DNA of 15,525 nt from positions 1 to 15,525 of the forward strand of contig JAWLDB010000047.1 in assembly GCA_041686915.1 (NCBI GenBank), given 5' to 3'. The first letter of the stretch is position 1. Each line of letters starts with the position of its first letter. This stretch comes from JAWLDB01 sp041686915. GTDB lineage: Bacteria > Bacillota > UBA994 > UBA5500. Shown in pieces: positions 15,159 through 15,525 of the stretch. Made by a program: the position numbers and the translations under genes. The notes beneath the pieces were generated by a model. It did not search any database. It was not told the origin of the DNA and saw only the letters and a list, made by a program, of their open reading frames with translations.

Positions 15159-15211
15159 GTAGCCCCACGGCATGCCGTGGGGTTGCTGGACACGGCGTGC
15201 CGTGTCCCTAC
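15159..15211. repeat. REPIN-like pair of inverted GTAG-footed palindromes
   Basis: GTAG (15159-15162) is followed by a perfect 20-bp palindrome (15163-15182, CCCCACGGCATGCCGTGGGG), a 5-base spacer, and a second near-perfect 20-bp palindrome (15188-15207, only the central pair mismatched). Then comes CTAC (15208-15211), which is GTAG on the other strand. The 53-base unit is therefore two hairpins tail to tail with GTAG feet outside. This is the architecture of REP doublets mobilised by RAYT transposases in other bacteria. No RAYT gene is in the window. Confidence 0.65.
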
Positions 15212-15235
15212 GGATACGGAGGGATTGTGGCTCGC

Positions 15236-15260
15236 GGGTCAGTCAGTGCCTGACCCCTAC
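15236..15260 (-). repeat. Single GTAG-footed hairpin, REP-like
   Basis: GGGTCAG (15236-15242) pairs with CTGACCC (15250-15256) across a 7-base loop and is immediately followed by CTAC (15257-15260). On the minus strand this is a GTAG foot plus hairpin, the same design as the neighbouring doublet but with a different stem sequence. Confidence 0.5.
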
Positions 15261-15294
15261 GATGGGATAAGGTTAGATTGTAGAGAGCAGAAAT

Positions 15295-15322
15295 CGGGTA
15301 CGGCCATTGCAGGCTGTACCCG
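15295..15322. terminator. Terminator hairpin after phoU, usable in both directions
   Basis: An 11-bp stem with one G-T pair (15295-15305 with 15312-15322) encloses the ATTGCA loop. GTTTTGATTTC follows on the plus strand and ATTTCTGC on the minus strand. It is 11 bases beyond the phoU stop and would also end transcripts coming from the flavoprotein gene. Confidence 0.7.
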
Positions 15323-15333
15323 GTTTTGATTTC

Positions 15334-15525
15334 TTACGCGTTGTTATTGGCAATCTCCGTTGGGCTGTCGTTCAGCCTCGGGCGTTCACCAGTAACCATG
15401 TAGATGATCCATTCGCCGAGGTTGGTTGCATGATCTGCTATGCGCTCGAGTGAACCCGAAACGAACAACAGCTGAATTGCTTGTTGGATGACGGCTGGAG
15501 AAGCCATCATGTAGGTCAGCAGCTC
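15334..15525 (-). CDS. phoU: PhoU, phosphate signalling protein (C-terminal part; 5' end outside window)
   Basis: Only the last 63 codons are present, ending in TAA at 15334-15336. The segment SGSLERIADHATNLGEWIIYMVTGE is the conserved second-repeat signature of PhoU, with acidic and Asp/His residues (Glu27, Asp31 counted from the window edge) that bind metal clusters in the three-helix bundle. PhoU is a cytoplasmic regulator that links the PstSCAB phosphate transporter to the PhoR/PhoB system and prevents phosphate over-uptake. The pst transporter genes would be expected upstream, beyond the right edge. The hairpin at 15295-15322 terminates the gene. Confidence 0.92.
   Translation of the reverse strand, partial: ELLTYMMASPAVIQQAIQLLFVSGSLERIADHATNLGEWIIYMVTGERPRLNDSPTEIANNNA

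Noticed and set aside
15138..15260. CRISPR-like repeats
   Set aside because: The palindromes differ in sequence, are not regularly spaced, and have no spacers of constant length; REP-like elements fit better.

Overview
The window reads as chromosomal DNA of a Gram-positive anaerobe-like bacterium, most likely a Bacillota (clostridial-type) genome of moderately high GC. The basis is strong AGGAGG-type ribosome binding sites, GTG and TTG starts, and a Firmicutes-flavoured gene set: an AddAB/RexAB-type recombination nuclease, a DUF3006 protein behind a ComEC-like metallo-beta-lactamase lipoprotein, a DUF1450 protein and PhoU. This placement is inference; there is no rRNA or other phylogenetic marker in the window.

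Left part (1-5353). A small secreted protein on the minus strand diverges from an NAD-type aldehyde dehydrogenase. Next comes a lipoprotein with a ComEC/Rec2-like metallo-beta-lactamase domain and a C-terminal lamin-tail domain, followed 19 nt later by a 67-residue DUF3006 protein and a strong terminator. After that lies a GC-poorer AEC-family permease. It is followed by a 78-bp decayed copy of the 3' end of the DUF3006 gene, so the permease sits between two direct copies of that gene end.

Centre (5354-11623). A two-gene minus-strand operon encodes a RexB/AddB-like 4Fe-4S nuclease and an AddA-like helicase-nuclease, overlapping by 8 nt. Both carry intact PD-(D/E)XK nuclease motifs. The first lacks an N-terminal P-loop, so one helicase motor and two nucleases are expected in the double-strand-break resection complex.

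Right part (11624-15525). A divergent intergenic region carries GTAG-footed hairpins. It is followed by a translationally coupled pair: an ArgE/DapE-type M20 metallohydrolase and a membrane protein with a degenerate histidine-kinase-like C-terminus. A minus-strand DUF1450 cysteine protein and a plus-strand NimA-like flavin-binding protein diverge from a shared intergenic region. The window ends with the C-terminal 63 codons of phoU on the minus strand.

The most unusual signals are the DUF3006 duplication around the permease, the REP/REPIN-like GTAG hairpins (15159-15211, 15236-15260, 11661-11684), and the overlapping peptidase/pseudokinase pair. I did not find a CRISPR array, phage, insertion sequence, tRNA or rRNA, and nothing that can confidently be called a new defence system.
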